Assembly (NCBI GenBank): GCA_019058315.1
Contig: JAHPZH010000005.1
Location: forward strand, 124,001 to 188,000
Length of the DNA stretch: 64,000 nt
Direction: 5' to 3'
Source of the DNA: Candidatus Helarchaeota archaeon
Lineage (GTDB): Archaea; Asgardarchaeota; Lokiarchaeia; Helarchaeales; RDOG01
How positions within the stretch are numbered: position 1 is the stretch's first letter; every line of letters starts with the position of its first letter. The notes under the pieces were generated by a model that made no database searches, was not told the origin of the DNA, and was given only the letters and a program-made list of their open reading frames with translations. Shown one piece after another: positions 34,669-42,942 of this stretch. Position numbers and translations under genes: made by a program.

Positions 34669-36246
34669 TTATTCCCACTCAATAGTTGCTGGTGGTTTAT
34701 GAGTAATATCATAGACTACTCTTGATATTTGGGATATTTCATTTGTGATCCTTGTGGAAATTTTTTCGAGTATCTCAAATGGAATTTTAGCAAAATTAGC
34801 AGTCATGGCTTCTCTACTTTTGACTGCCCTTATTGCAAGTACATAATCATAAGCTCTTGCATCTCCCTTTACCCCAACGCTTTTAATATTTGTTAAAACG
34901 GCAAAATATTGCCATAAACCATCTTTTAAGGCTTTATTTTTTTCTATTTCATCTGTTACTATTTTATCAGCCTTTCTTAATAATGCAATCTTATCAGGTG
35001 TTATCTTGCCAATTAACCTTACAGCTAATCCAGGACCGGGAAAGGGTTGTCTATGAATAATTTCCTCTGGTAATCCCAATGATTTTGCAATTTCTCTGAC
35101 CTCATCTTTATATAAATCTTTTAAGGGTTCTACAATTCCCTTAAATTTTATCTTTGTAGGGATTCCAGCAACATTATGGTGACTTTTAATTTTATCAGAA
35201 TATTTACTTAATCCCGATTCAATTCTATCTGGATAAATTGTGCCTTGAATAAGATATTCTGCCCCAAATTCTTCAGCAACTTCTTCAAAGACTTTAATAA
35301 ACTCTTCTCCAATAATCTTTCTTTTCTGTTCTGGGTCTGAAATATTCCTTAATTTTTTGAAAAAACGATCCTGTGCATTAATTAATTTAAGGTTCACTCC
35401 AAGTTTTGTAAAGGTTTTTTCAACAAATTCAGGTTCTCCCTCTCTCATAAGACCTTGATCCACAAAAACAGCCATTAGATTTTCCCCAATAGCTTTAGAA
35501 GCAAGCACTGTGGAAGTGCTCGAATCTATACCACCACTTAGTGCAATTATTGCTTTTTTATTCCCAATTGTTGAAACAATCTCCTCAATAGCATCATTTA
35601 TTATAGATGTAGGTTCCCAATTAGCCTCACATTTACATATATTAAAGATAAAATTTCTTAACATTTTTATTCCATTTTCAGTATGAACCACCTCGGGATG
35701 AAACTGTAGTCCATAAATATCTTGCTTTTTATTTTGAAATGCAGCAATTGGACAATTACTGGTATGAGCTAATATTTCAAATTCTTCAGGAAGGCTAAAA
35801 ACAGTGTCACCATGGCTCATCCAAACTTTCTCCTCTTGTTTTAAACCTTCTAAGATCCCTATCGGTTTATCTACAATTATTTTAATAGAACCATATTCTT
35901 TCTTAGCTCCACTTTCTACTTTTCCATTAAAAGTTTGAGCAAGTAAATGATGACCATAACAAAGACCAAGGATTGGAATATTTAGACTTAAGATCCTCTT
36001 ATCAAATGTTGGAGCGTTTTCTTCATAAACACTAGATGGACCTCCAGAAAAAATTATTCCTTTTATTTGGAACTTATCCTTCAATTTCAGTAAATCATTA
36101 GGTTTTATTTCACAAGGGATTATTTCTGAGTAAACTCTTTGTTCTCTGACTCTTTTAGTAATAAGATGAGCATATTGTCCTCCGAAATCCATAATAAGAA
36201 TAGTATCGAATTTTTTAATATGTTTATTTGATTTTAAATTACTCAT
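34669..36246 (-). CDS. guaA: GMP synthase (glutamine-hydrolysing), single-chain
   Basis: 525 residues; converts XMP to GMP using ATP and glutamine. The N-terminal class I amidotransferase has GLCYGHHLLAQ with the nucleophile and LQFHPEVVHTE with the His/Glu pair. The ATP-pyrophosphatase domain has the PP-loop ALSGGIDSST and the C-terminal dimerisation domain has RQPFPGPGLAVR and ends PPATIEWE. Many archaea encode these halves as two genes, whereas this one is fused as in bacteria and eukaryotes. Stop is 6 bp from the convergent coiled-coil gene. Confidence 0.97.
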   Translation of the reverse strand: MSNLKSNKHIKKFDTILIMDFGGQYAHLITKRVREQRVYSEIIPCEIKPNDLLKLKDKFQIKGIIFSGGPSSVYEENAPTFDKRILSLNIPILGLCYGHHLLAQTFNGKVESGAKKEYGSIKIIVDKPIGILEGLKQEEKVWMSHGDTVFSLPEEFEILAHTSNCPIAAFQNKKQDIYGLQFHPEVVHTENGIKMLRNFIFNICKCEANWEPTSIINDAIEEIVSTIGNKKAIIALSGGIDSSTSTVLASKAIGENLMAVFVDQGLMREGEPEFVEKTFTKLGVNLKLINAQDRFFKKLRNISDPEQKRKIIGEEFIKVFEEVAEEFGAEYLIQGTIYPDRIESGLSKYSDKIKSHHNVAGIPTKIKFKGIVEPLKDLYKDEVREIAKSLGLPEEIIHRQPFPGPGLAVRLIGKITPDKIALLRKADKIVTDEIEKNKALKDGLWQYFAVLTNIKSVGVKGDARAYDYVLAIRAVKSREAMTANFAKIPFEILEKISTRITNEISQISRVVYDITHKPPATIEWE

Positions 36247-36373
36247 GGGTCTTACGCCATTAATTTAATTTATAATGTTAAGATGTTTTTTTAATAATAT
36301 TTTGATTTAAATTATTTAAAGAATAAATGTTAAACCACCTAAATTAAATAACAAGCTTAAAATATGTGATAAA

Positions 36374-36475
36374 ATGCCATCAAAGAAGAAAAAAAAACCT
36401 AAGAAAAAAAAGAAAAAAGTTGGTAGATTGAAAACAAGTAGAAAAGTAGACAATATTCAATTAAGTGTTGAATAA
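36374..36475 (+). CDS. Possible 33-aa lysine-rich peptide
   Basis: An ATG at 36374 opens a 33-codon frame: MPSKKKKKPKKKKKK, then VGRLKTSRKVDNIQLSVE and TAA. It is extremely basic and would bind nucleic acid if made. It lies alone in the 36247-36551 gap between two minus-strand genes, where I see nothing else. The poly-A character of the DNA makes chance possible; the non-repetitive C-terminal half argues slightly for a gene. Confidence 0.35.
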   Translation: MPSKKKKKPKKKKKKVGRLKTSRKVDNIQLSVE

Positions 36476-36551
36476 CCTTTATTATTATTTTTGAAAGCAA
36501 CTCTACTTAACAATCTATTTTTCGTTAAAATACTATTAATTACTTATAAAT

Positions 36552-37364
36552 TTATAATCGGACAGACACACCTTTTTTTGCCAGAAATTCTTTTATTTCT
36601 TTAATTCTGTATGTGCCGTAATGAAAAATACTTGCAGCTAGGGCAGCATCAGAATTTCCAATAGTCAATGCCTCTAATAGATGCTCAGGTGTCCCTGCTC
36701 CACTACTTGCAATTATTGGAACTGGCACTCGATCAGATAATTCCCGTAAAAATATTAAATCATACCCTTTTTGTGTTCCATCAAAATCCAATGATGAAAT
36801 CATAAACTCCCCAGCACCGAGTTCTACTACCTTTTCGCACCATTTAAATGCATCTAATTCTACTTCTTCTCTTCCACCGTAAATATAAATGCTCCACCAA
36901 CATTTACCTTCTGGAGTTTCTAGAACTATTCTTTCTGGAGCTTCTGATTCATCAGAAACATACACACGCTTAATATCAACAGAGGATACAATACATTGAC
37001 TTCCAAAAATTCCTGCAGATTCTTTTATTAAATTCGGATTTTTAACAGCAGCTGTATTAATTGTAACTTTATCAGCTCCGTGAGAGAGAATTTGACGGAT
37101 GTCCTCAATATTTCGAATCCCACCACCAACAGTAAACGGAATGAATATTCTATCAGCAGTTCTACTGACAACATCAATCAGAATATCTCTTTTTTCATAA
37201 GATGCTGTTATATCCAGAAATACTAACTCGTCAGCACCTTCCTCATTATAAAATGCAGCTAATTCAACCGGATCTCCAGCATCTTTTAGTTCTTTGAATT
37301 TAATTCCTTTTACAACCCTACCTTCAGTCATATCCATACATGGAATAATTCTCTTTGCTAACAA
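36552..37364 (-). CDS. hisF: Imidazole glycerol phosphate synthase, cyclase subunit
   Basis: 270 residues, a TIM barrel. It forms imidazole glycerol phosphate and AICAR from PRFAR and the ammonia made by HisH. The catalytic aspartates are visible as D11 in RIIPCMD and D130 in SSVDIKR; phosphate-binding loops include PFTVGGGIRN and PIIASSGAG. The HisH gene lies immediately upstream on the same strand, with a 20-nt gap, so the two form a synthase operon. Confidence 0.97.
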   Translation of the reverse strand: MLAKRIIPCMDMTEGRVVKGIKFKELKDAGDPVELAAFYNEEGADELVFLDITASYEKRDILIDVVSRTADRIFIPFTVGGGIRNIEDIRQILSHGADKVTINTAAVKNPNLIKESAGIFGSQCIVSSVDIKRVYVSDESEAPERIVLETPEGKCWWSIYIYGGREEVELDAFKWCEKVVELGAGEFMISSLDFDGTQKGYDLIFLRELSDRVPVPIIASSGAGTPEHLLEALTIGNSDAALAASIFHYGTYRIKEIKEFLAKKGVSVRL

Positions 37365-37384
37365 TGACTTATCTCACTTTCCTT

Positions 37385-37996
37385 TTACTTTTTTACATAT
37401 TCGATGAAATTTCCTAGCATTTTTAATCCAGTTTCTCCAGATTTTTCAGGATGGAATTGGGTTGAAAATACTTGTCTATTAGCTAAAATCGAAGGAAATA
37501 TTACTCCATAATTTGTGTTAGTAATGATATCATCTTTATTTTCTACTTCACCATAAAAAGAGTGAACGAAATAGACGTAAGAGCCATCTTCAATACCATT
37601 CAAGAGAGGATTTTCAGGTTTTGCAAAATCTAAAGTATTCCATCCCATATGAGGCACTTTAACTGTGCCAGGAAGTTTTATAACTTTACCTTTATAAACA
37701 TCTAATCCCTTATAAATGCCTCCTTCAGTACTCGTGGTAAATAGTAGTTGTAGACCCAGACATATACCTAATAATGGTTTACCTAGACGAATTTGATCTA
37801 AGATAATCCCAGAAATTGGCATTAACTTATCTATTGCACCTTTAAATGCACCAACACCTGGCAATACAAGTGCATCAGAAGCATCCATCTCTTTTTTTTC
37901 GTGGGTCAAAATTATTTCAGCATTTACTTTTGTAAGACCGTTTGAAATGCTTCTTAAGTTTCCTACGCCATATTCAATAATAGCGACTTTTACCAA
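37385..37996 (-). CDS. hisH: Imidazole glycerol phosphate synthase, glutaminase subunit
   Basis: 203 residues, the normal size. The class I amidotransferase triad is complete: Cys79 in LLGICLGLQLLF, and the His and Glu of FSTQFHPEKSG. The N-terminal EYGVGNLRSI and LPGVGAFKGA are HisH hallmarks, the latter forming the oxyanion region. Start is TTG at 37996. Transcribed just ahead of hisF. Confidence 0.97.
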   Translation of the reverse strand: MVKVAIIEYGVGNLRSISNGLTKVNAEIILTHEKKEMDASDALVLPGVGAFKGAIDKLMPISGIILDQIRLGKPLLGICLGLQLLFTTSTEGGIYKGLDVYKGKVIKLPGTVKVPHMGWNTLDFAKPENPLLNGIEDGSYVYFVHSFYGEVENKDDIITNTNYGVIFPSILANRQVFSTQFHPEKSGETGLKMLGNFIEYVKK

Positions 37997-38168
37997 AGAA
38001 AAAACCTATCTAATTAAAATCATGATATATATTTTTTAATCAATTATACAAATATGACTATATTTAAAGGTATTTTAGTCAAAATTGACAGAACATTCGT
38101 CTTTTTTTATCATATTGGCTATAAATTCATCCTTCAGTATTTAAAAATTCTCTTATAGAGATATGAAT

Positions 38169-38837
38169 TTAATCAAACTCTATACCACGTGACTTATAAA
38201 CCAAATATACATAGAGGACACCGCCGAGAAAACCACCAACATGAGCCCAATAAGCAACGCCAGACCCACCTGCGATTATTCCATATAAAACTTGTAAGGC
38301 AAAATAGAATATTACTGCTACCCATGCTCTTGTTCTCCAAAGGAACCTACCAGCATAGACCAAAGCTTGATTCTCCGGAAATAGTAGTGCATACGCCCCC
38401 ATGACTCCAAAGATTGCGCCTGAGGCGCCTATTGCAGGTATAGTTGGATCCATGAACACTGAAGCGATCAATCCATAAATTAAATTTGCGACTATACCTG
38501 AAAGAAAATACATTATTAGAAAAGATATACGCCCTAATATAAAGGAGTCCCGTCCTAAACTTCCCTCAATATCGAGTGAAAATAGGAAAAAATAAAACAT
38601 GTTAAATCCAATGTGAAAAATATCTCCATGAATAAACAATGAAGTAATTATTGTATAGAGTTTTCTTCCATTAAAAAATTCACTAGCGGTGAAACCAAGA
38701 TTAATAAAATGGATGTCAGGCTCACCCAAAATCCAATTTGCCATTACATTGACTCGTATAAAGACAATTATATTAATTATAATTATACTAATGGTAACTA
38801 TTGGTTTTCTAAAATATCTAGGAAAAACAATTGCCAT
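38169..38837 (-). CDS. Rhomboid intramembrane serine protease
   Basis: 222 residues, six or seven membrane helices. The catalytic dyad is Ser139 in GASGAIFGVMGAYA and His199 in AHVGGFLGG. The HIGFNMFYFF segment matches the conserved HxxxN region of the second helix. Rhomboids cut single-pass membrane proteins within the bilayer. Two surface proteins in this window have single C-terminal anchors and are conceivable substrates, but nothing links them directly. Monocistronic by context. Confidence 0.93.
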   Translation of the reverse strand: MAIVFPRYFRKPIVTISIIIINIIVFIRVNVMANWILGEPDIHFINLGFTASEFFNGRKLYTIITSLFIHGDIFHIGFNMFYFFLFSLDIEGSLGRDSFILGRISFLIMYFLSGIVANLIYGLIASVFMDPTIPAIGASGAIFGVMGAYALLFPENQALVYAGRFLWRTRAWVAVIFYFALQVLYGIIAGGSGVAYWAHVGGFLGGVLYVYLVYKSRGIEFD

Positions 38838-38962
38838 CCTTCAAACCTCATTAGATTAATAAACAATTGTATTAGTAACTAATAATTTCTTATTAAATTA
38901 AAAGAATTGTGTTTTCATTAATAATAAAACTTTTTATAACCAGATAAATAAAGGATAACTTA

Positions 38963-39649
38963 ATGTTAGACATATTAATTAATACAATTAATCATCTGAG
39001 TTATATAAACACTCCACTTTTTTATGCAGAGTTAATTTCCAAAATTATACTTAGTGCAGCATTAGTTATTGGGGGATTCATTTTTCTAAGGCGATTCTTA
39101 AAGATTATAAATAAGACCGAAGAATCTTTTCAAAAATTTTTCGCTTTAGGCATCTCCTTATTTGGTTATTTTTATGCATTAACCCGAATTTTTTACATTT
39201 TTTCAGATTTTTTAATTGAAGGTACTCCAGAACATTTGCTTTTTTGGCGTTTGGCTGCTTTGACTATGTTAATAGCTTTGACTTTCTTAGAAATAATTAT
39301 TGAAACGTATTTAGTTAAAACATATTATTTCTTTACTTTAATTGCTATAATAGCAGCGTTTCTGTTACTAATTTTACCCCTAAATCAAGCAAGAATAATT
39401 TCATATACACTTTCTCCAACTCTATTAGTTAATATTGTTGGGATATATATCTACGTGGCATATAAATCACGGGGAGAGGGGGAAACAAGTAAAAAGGCAA
39501 TAACCAGTATGTTTGGTATTTCATTAATTGCAATCGGTATTGTAATTGATGGAGTTGTTATAAAGAACATCGTTGGTTTTGATACTGGTCTGATTGGTGC
39601 AATTGTAATGATGGCTGGTCTTGCTTTATTTTTTAAAGCAAATTATTAA
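38963..39649 (+). CDS. Multi-spanning membrane protein, paralog of the gene at 42157
   Basis: 228 residues with about seven hydrophobic helices (GFIFLRRFLK after helix 1, then FFALGISLFGYFYALTRIF). It shares layout and the motif of a SLxxxGYFYAxxRixF-type second helix with the 243-aa protein at 42157-42888. No transporter signature or catalytic residue is recognised. AAAGGA precedes the ATG. First gene of a plus-strand run ending with its paralog. Possible sensor or channel; unknown. Confidence 0.7.
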   Translation: MLDILINTINHLSYINTPLFYAELISKIILSAALVIGGFIFLRRFLKIINKTEESFQKFFALGISLFGYFYALTRIFYIFSDFLIEGTPEHLLFWRLAALTMLIALTFLEIIIETYLVKTYYFFTLIAIIAAFLLLILPLNQARIISYTLSPTLLVNIVGIYIYVAYKSRGEGETSKKAITSMFGISLIAIGIVIDGVVIKNIVGFDTGLIGAIVMMAGLALFFKANY

Positions 39650-39688
39650 ATTTATTAATTTCTATAATTATTACTTAATTTTATTAGA

Positions 39689-40003
39689 TTGGTTATTAAA
39701 TTGAAAAAAAAAGAATATGATTCTATTTCAGAAGATATGATTGGAAAGGAAATTACCCTAATTGGTTTGGCTGTTGATGCCAAAGCTGGAGCGTGTGTAT
39801 TGTTAAAAGATGATGTTGCTATATATGTTCAAGAATGGGAGCATTGGGAACCTGAAATTCTGGGAAAAAAGGTATCTGTGACAGGAACACTTGTAGAAAA
39901 AAAATTCATTCCTGATCCAATAATTGATGAAAATGGAGCTATAAGTCAAGGAGCAGAAGGATCTCAGTTAGTTTTAGAGAATGCAAATTGGAAATTGGTA
40001 TAA
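39689..40003 (+). CDS. Small OB-fold-like protein
   Basis: 104 residues starting at TTG 39689 (another TTG at 39701). After a basic tip come alternating strands: EITLIGLAVDAKAGACVLL, AIYVQEWEHW, KKVSVTGTLVEKKFI and a final LVLENANWKLV. This beta pattern resembles an OB-type or tOB barrel. No catalytic motif. It lies between the membrane protein and the 125-aa gene in a compact plus-strand run. Role unknown; ligand or nucleic-acid binding is conjecture. Confidence 0.6.
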   Translation: MVIKLKKKEYDSISEDMIGKEITLIGLAVDAKAGACVLLKDDVAIYVQEWEHWEPEILGKKVSVTGTLVEKKFIPDPIIDENGAISQGAEGSQLVLENANWKLV

Positions 40004-40019
40004 AACCTAAAATATTTCT

Positions 40020-40397
40020 GTGGATTTGATAGTCTTGAGCGATGAAAACATATTTGAGGAGTATAAAAGAGTCGCTTTGTCCATAAAAAAAGTACATGTA
40101 ACTGATGAAGAACTAATTCTGGAATGGAAATATGAGAAAAGAGAAAATGATGTATATTTATTTAAAGATTTAAAAAAAGCTACAATTATTACTACAGATC
40201 AAGGACCATTTGAAGAAGATGTATTCTGGTTATTATTATTTAAAATACCCATTATGATTCCTCAAGCTGCTGGAACTGATAAACTGTTAGAAAAGTTACA
40301 AAAATTGCCAGGATTCGATAATGAAAATGTGATTAAAGCAATGACATGCACAGAAAATGATTCTTTTCTTGTGTGGGAAAAAAAGAATAAAGAATAA
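40020..40397 (+). CDS. Hypothetical 125-aa protein
   Basis: 125 residues from a GTG at 40020, 16 nt after the previous stop. An N-terminal helix, beta strands around ELILEWKYEKREN, then a hydrophobic segment VFWLLLFKIPIMIPQAAG and a C-terminal helix. The hydrophobic block looks like a buried core rather than a membrane helix. It is probably cotranscribed with the OB-like gene. No family recognised. Confidence 0.6.
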   Translation: MDLIVLSDENIFEEYKRVALSIKKVHVTDEELILEWKYEKRENDVYLFKDLKKATIITTDQGPFEEDVFWLLLFKIPIMIPQAAGTDKLLEKLQKLPGFDNENVIKAMTCTENDSFLVWEKKNKE

Positions 40398-40470
40398 TTA
40401 GTTTACGTTGTTTATTTTAGTTATTTTTTAAAAATCTTAAAATTTTTTTGAGAATTGGGTTGAATCTAAA

Positions 40471-41478
40471 TTGTTGGTTCCGAGACCAATTTCTGGAGGT
40501 ATACTACTTTCTTATAAATGTAGCAGTGAATGCAAACATTGTATGTATGCTTGTTCCCCAAACTGGAAAGCAGATTGGATCTCTTTAAAAGATGCAGATA
40601 AAATTTTAAACCAATTGGCTGATAAGATTCAAGCAAGTCCCCTTGGACCAGATAAAATTGATATTAATCATGGTCTTCATTTTACAGGTGGAGAACCGTT
40701 TTTAAATTATGATCTACTGCTTAAAATTACCGATTTAGCGTCAAAGCTTAAAATCCCATCAATGTTTGTCGAAACTAATTGTTTTTGGTGTAAAGATGAC
40801 GAAGCGACTAGAAATAAACTCGTAGAATTAAAAAGAGCTGGTTTAAATGGAATATTGATTAGTGTAAACCCATTCATTCTTGAACAAGTACCTTTCGAAA
40901 AAACAGAAAGAGGATTTAGGATAAGTAGTGAAATCTTTGGAGAAAATGCTATAATATACCAGGATCTTTTTTATAATATATTCAAACTTCTTAAATTAAA
41001 AGATACTTTGCCATTTGAAGAATTTTTACGGAAATCTCCCGATAGCTTACAATATGTAGAATTGATACCTATGGGTAGAGCAGTCTATAAAATAGGACAT
41101 TTATTTAAAAAATACAAAGCGAAAAATTTCTTTAATTTATCATGCAAAGGAGACTTACTGAGGGATTGGCATGTTCATATCGATAATTATGGTAATTATA
41201 TGACTGGATATTGTGGTGGAATTAGTTTAGGAGATGCTAAAGACCTTAATCTTATACTTGAAGGTATTGATTTAGATGAATTTCCTATACTTAAAGCTTT
41301 GATATCTAATTTAAAACAACTTTATAGAATTGGAGTTGAACAATTTGGTTATAAAGAGCGGAATGAGGGTTATATTTCAAAATGTCATCTTTGCGTTGAT
41401 ATAAGAAGACATATTGTGCAAATAACTGATAAATTTAAGGAGTTGAAACCAAAAGAATTATATTATAATTTAGAATAA
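40471..41478 (+). CDS. Radical SAM enzyme
   Basis: 335 residues. The [4Fe-4S] cluster motif CxxxCxxC is C17, C21, C24 (KCSSECKHC), followed by a FTGGEPFLNYDL segment that binds SAM, and a C-terminal cysteine pair (KCHLC) that may bind a second cluster. Start is TTG at 40471. It sits between the 125-aa gene and a macrodomain gene. The substrate is not known; layout resembles enzymes that modify peptides or cofactors. Oxygen-sensitive chemistry fits an anaerobe. Confidence 0.85.
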   Translation: MLVPRPISGGILLSYKCSSECKHCMYACSPNWKADWISLKDADKILNQLADKIQASPLGPDKIDINHGLHFTGGEPFLNYDLLLKITDLASKLKIPSMFVETNCFWCKDDEATRNKLVELKRAGLNGILISVNPFILEQVPFEKTERGFRISSEIFGENAIIYQDLFYNIFKLLKLKDTLPFEEFLRKSPDSLQYVELIPMGRAVYKIGHLFKKYKAKNFFNLSCKGDLLRDWHVHIDNYGNYMTGYCGGISLGDAKDLNLILEGIDLDEFPILKALISNLKQLYRIGVEQFGYKERNEGYISKCHLCVDIRRHIVQITDKFKELKPKELYYNLE

Positions 41479-41527
41479 ATATTTATACACTTAAAATCTA
41501 GATTTAACAACTTAGAGGGATTGAATC

Positions 41528-42085
41528 ATGGAAATTATAATTAATAAAACCAAATTACGTCTAATTAGAGGAGATATAACCGATCAAGAAACCGATGCTA
41601 TTGTAAATGCTGCCAACTCAGGTTTAATGGGAGGTGGTGGTGTAGATGGAGCTATTCACCGGAGAGGTGGTCCGAAAATACTTGAAGAATGCAAAAAAAT
41701 ACGGCAGTCAGAATGGCCAAAAGGTCTTCCTACAGGAAAAGCAGTTATAACAACTGGAGGGAATCTTAAAGCAAGTTTTGTAATCCATACTGTAGGACCC
41801 ATTTGGCGTGGTGGAAATAATAAAGAACCCGAATTACTTACAGATGCTTATCGAAACTCATTGAAATTAGCTGTTTCTAAAGGTTTGAAATCAATTGCAT
41901 TCCCCTCAATCAGCACGGGTGCATATGGTTATCCGATATGGAAGGCTAGCTTAATCGCTCTATCTACGGTGAAGGAATTCTTGGAGAAAGAAAATAAATT
42001 AGATGAAATTATTTTTGTACTTTTCAGCCAGAGTGACCTAGAAACTTATAAAGATGTAGCAAAAGAAGTTATTCCAAATGTTTAA
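41528..42085 (+). CDS. Macrodomain protein, ADP-ribose/O-acetyl-ADP-ribose hydrolase-like
   Basis: 185 residues, one macrodomain. The ADP-ribose-binding loop VNAANSGLMGGGGVDGAIHR (residues 26-45) and the second loop FPSISTGAYGYP are complete, as in the MacroD/YmdB class that removes ADP-ribose from proteins or deacetylates O-acetyl-ADP-ribose. An AGAGGGA ribosome site precedes the ATG. It follows the radical SAM gene by 49 nt with a TATA-like stretch between, so it may have its own promoter. High confidence in family, moderate in exact reaction. Confidence 0.92.
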   Translation: MEIIINKTKLRLIRGDITDQETDAIVNAANSGLMGGGGVDGAIHRRGGPKILEECKKIRQSEWPKGLPTGKAVITTGGNLKASFVIHTVGPIWRGGNNKEPELLTDAYRNSLKLAVSKGLKSIAFPSISTGAYGYPIWKASLIALSTVKEFLEKENKLDEIIFVLFSQSDLETYKDVAKEVIPNV

Positions 42086-42156
42086 TTCTTGATATAAAAT
42101 ATTTAATTTAAAAAATATATGATTTTCAATGTTTAAAATATCAAAGAGATGATTTT

Positions 42157-42888
42157 ATGGCAATTCCTTCGGGTGAATTAAATCCCAATTATTTTATTCA
42201 AGACATGAGAGTCGGATTATGGCTTGTAGCCATTAGTCTTTTACTTTTATTTGCTAAGGATTTTTTTTATAGGAGTAGAAAAGCAGAATTAGAAAATCAA
42301 AAGAAATTATTTTCAGGTTTTGCTATTTTTTTTACTTTATATGCAATAGCAAGAGTTTGTTTCATGATTGCTGACTATGGTTTTATTCATATTAATGGAA
42401 TTCCTCTTCCTGAATTCCAATTTGGAAGAGATTGGGTAGGTGGTTTTTATTTTAATATTTTCTGGCAAATTGGAACACTTTTTGGAGTAATAGGATTTAC
42501 AACTTTAGTATTTTATATAGAGAATTATTTACTAGAGAAAAAAACCAAGTTGGTTTTCAGTGTTATAGGATTAGCATTAATAGGGCTTGTATCATCGTTA
42601 GGGTTAATAGTTCGAAATTTAGTATATATAGCTATTGCATTTATGGCTGCAGTTCCAGTTATTTTATATTTTTATTATGCCAATTTATCTGAGGGTGATA
42701 TAAAAAAGAAAGCAACAATATGTGGGATTGCGCTCTCATTTTTGTTGGGAGGAATAGGATTGGATAGTAAATTAATGCAAAATATTTTATTTCCTTTAAA
42801 TATTCCAACGAAAATAATTGGAACTTTGTTATTAATTCTTGGACTCTTCATATTTAACCACGAATACAGCACCACAAGTGGAATTTGA
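42157..42888 (+). CDS. Multi-spanning membrane protein, paralog of the gene at 38963
   Basis: 243 residues with about seven hydrophobic helices. The second-helix region (FSGFAIFFTLYAIARVCFMI) resembles FFALGISLFGYFYALTRIFYI of the paralog 3 kb upstream, and loop sizes are similar. AGAGATGAT precedes the ATG. No transporter motif. The pair brackets the radical SAM and macrodomain genes. Function unknown. Confidence 0.7.
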   Translation: MAIPSGELNPNYFIQDMRVGLWLVAISLLLLFAKDFFYRSRKAELENQKKLFSGFAIFFTLYAIARVCFMIADYGFIHINGIPLPEFQFGRDWVGGFYFNIFWQIGTLFGVIGFTTLVFYIENYLLEKKTKLVFSVIGLALIGLVSSLGLIVRNLVYIAIAFMAAVPVILYFYYANLSEGDIKKKATICGIALSFLLGGIGLDSKLMQNILFPLNIPTKIIGTLLLILGLFIFNHEYSTTSGI

Positions 42889-42942
42889 GCAAGGTTTAGA
42901 AAATAAGTAAAATTTAAATGATTTATTATTGAAGAGTATATT

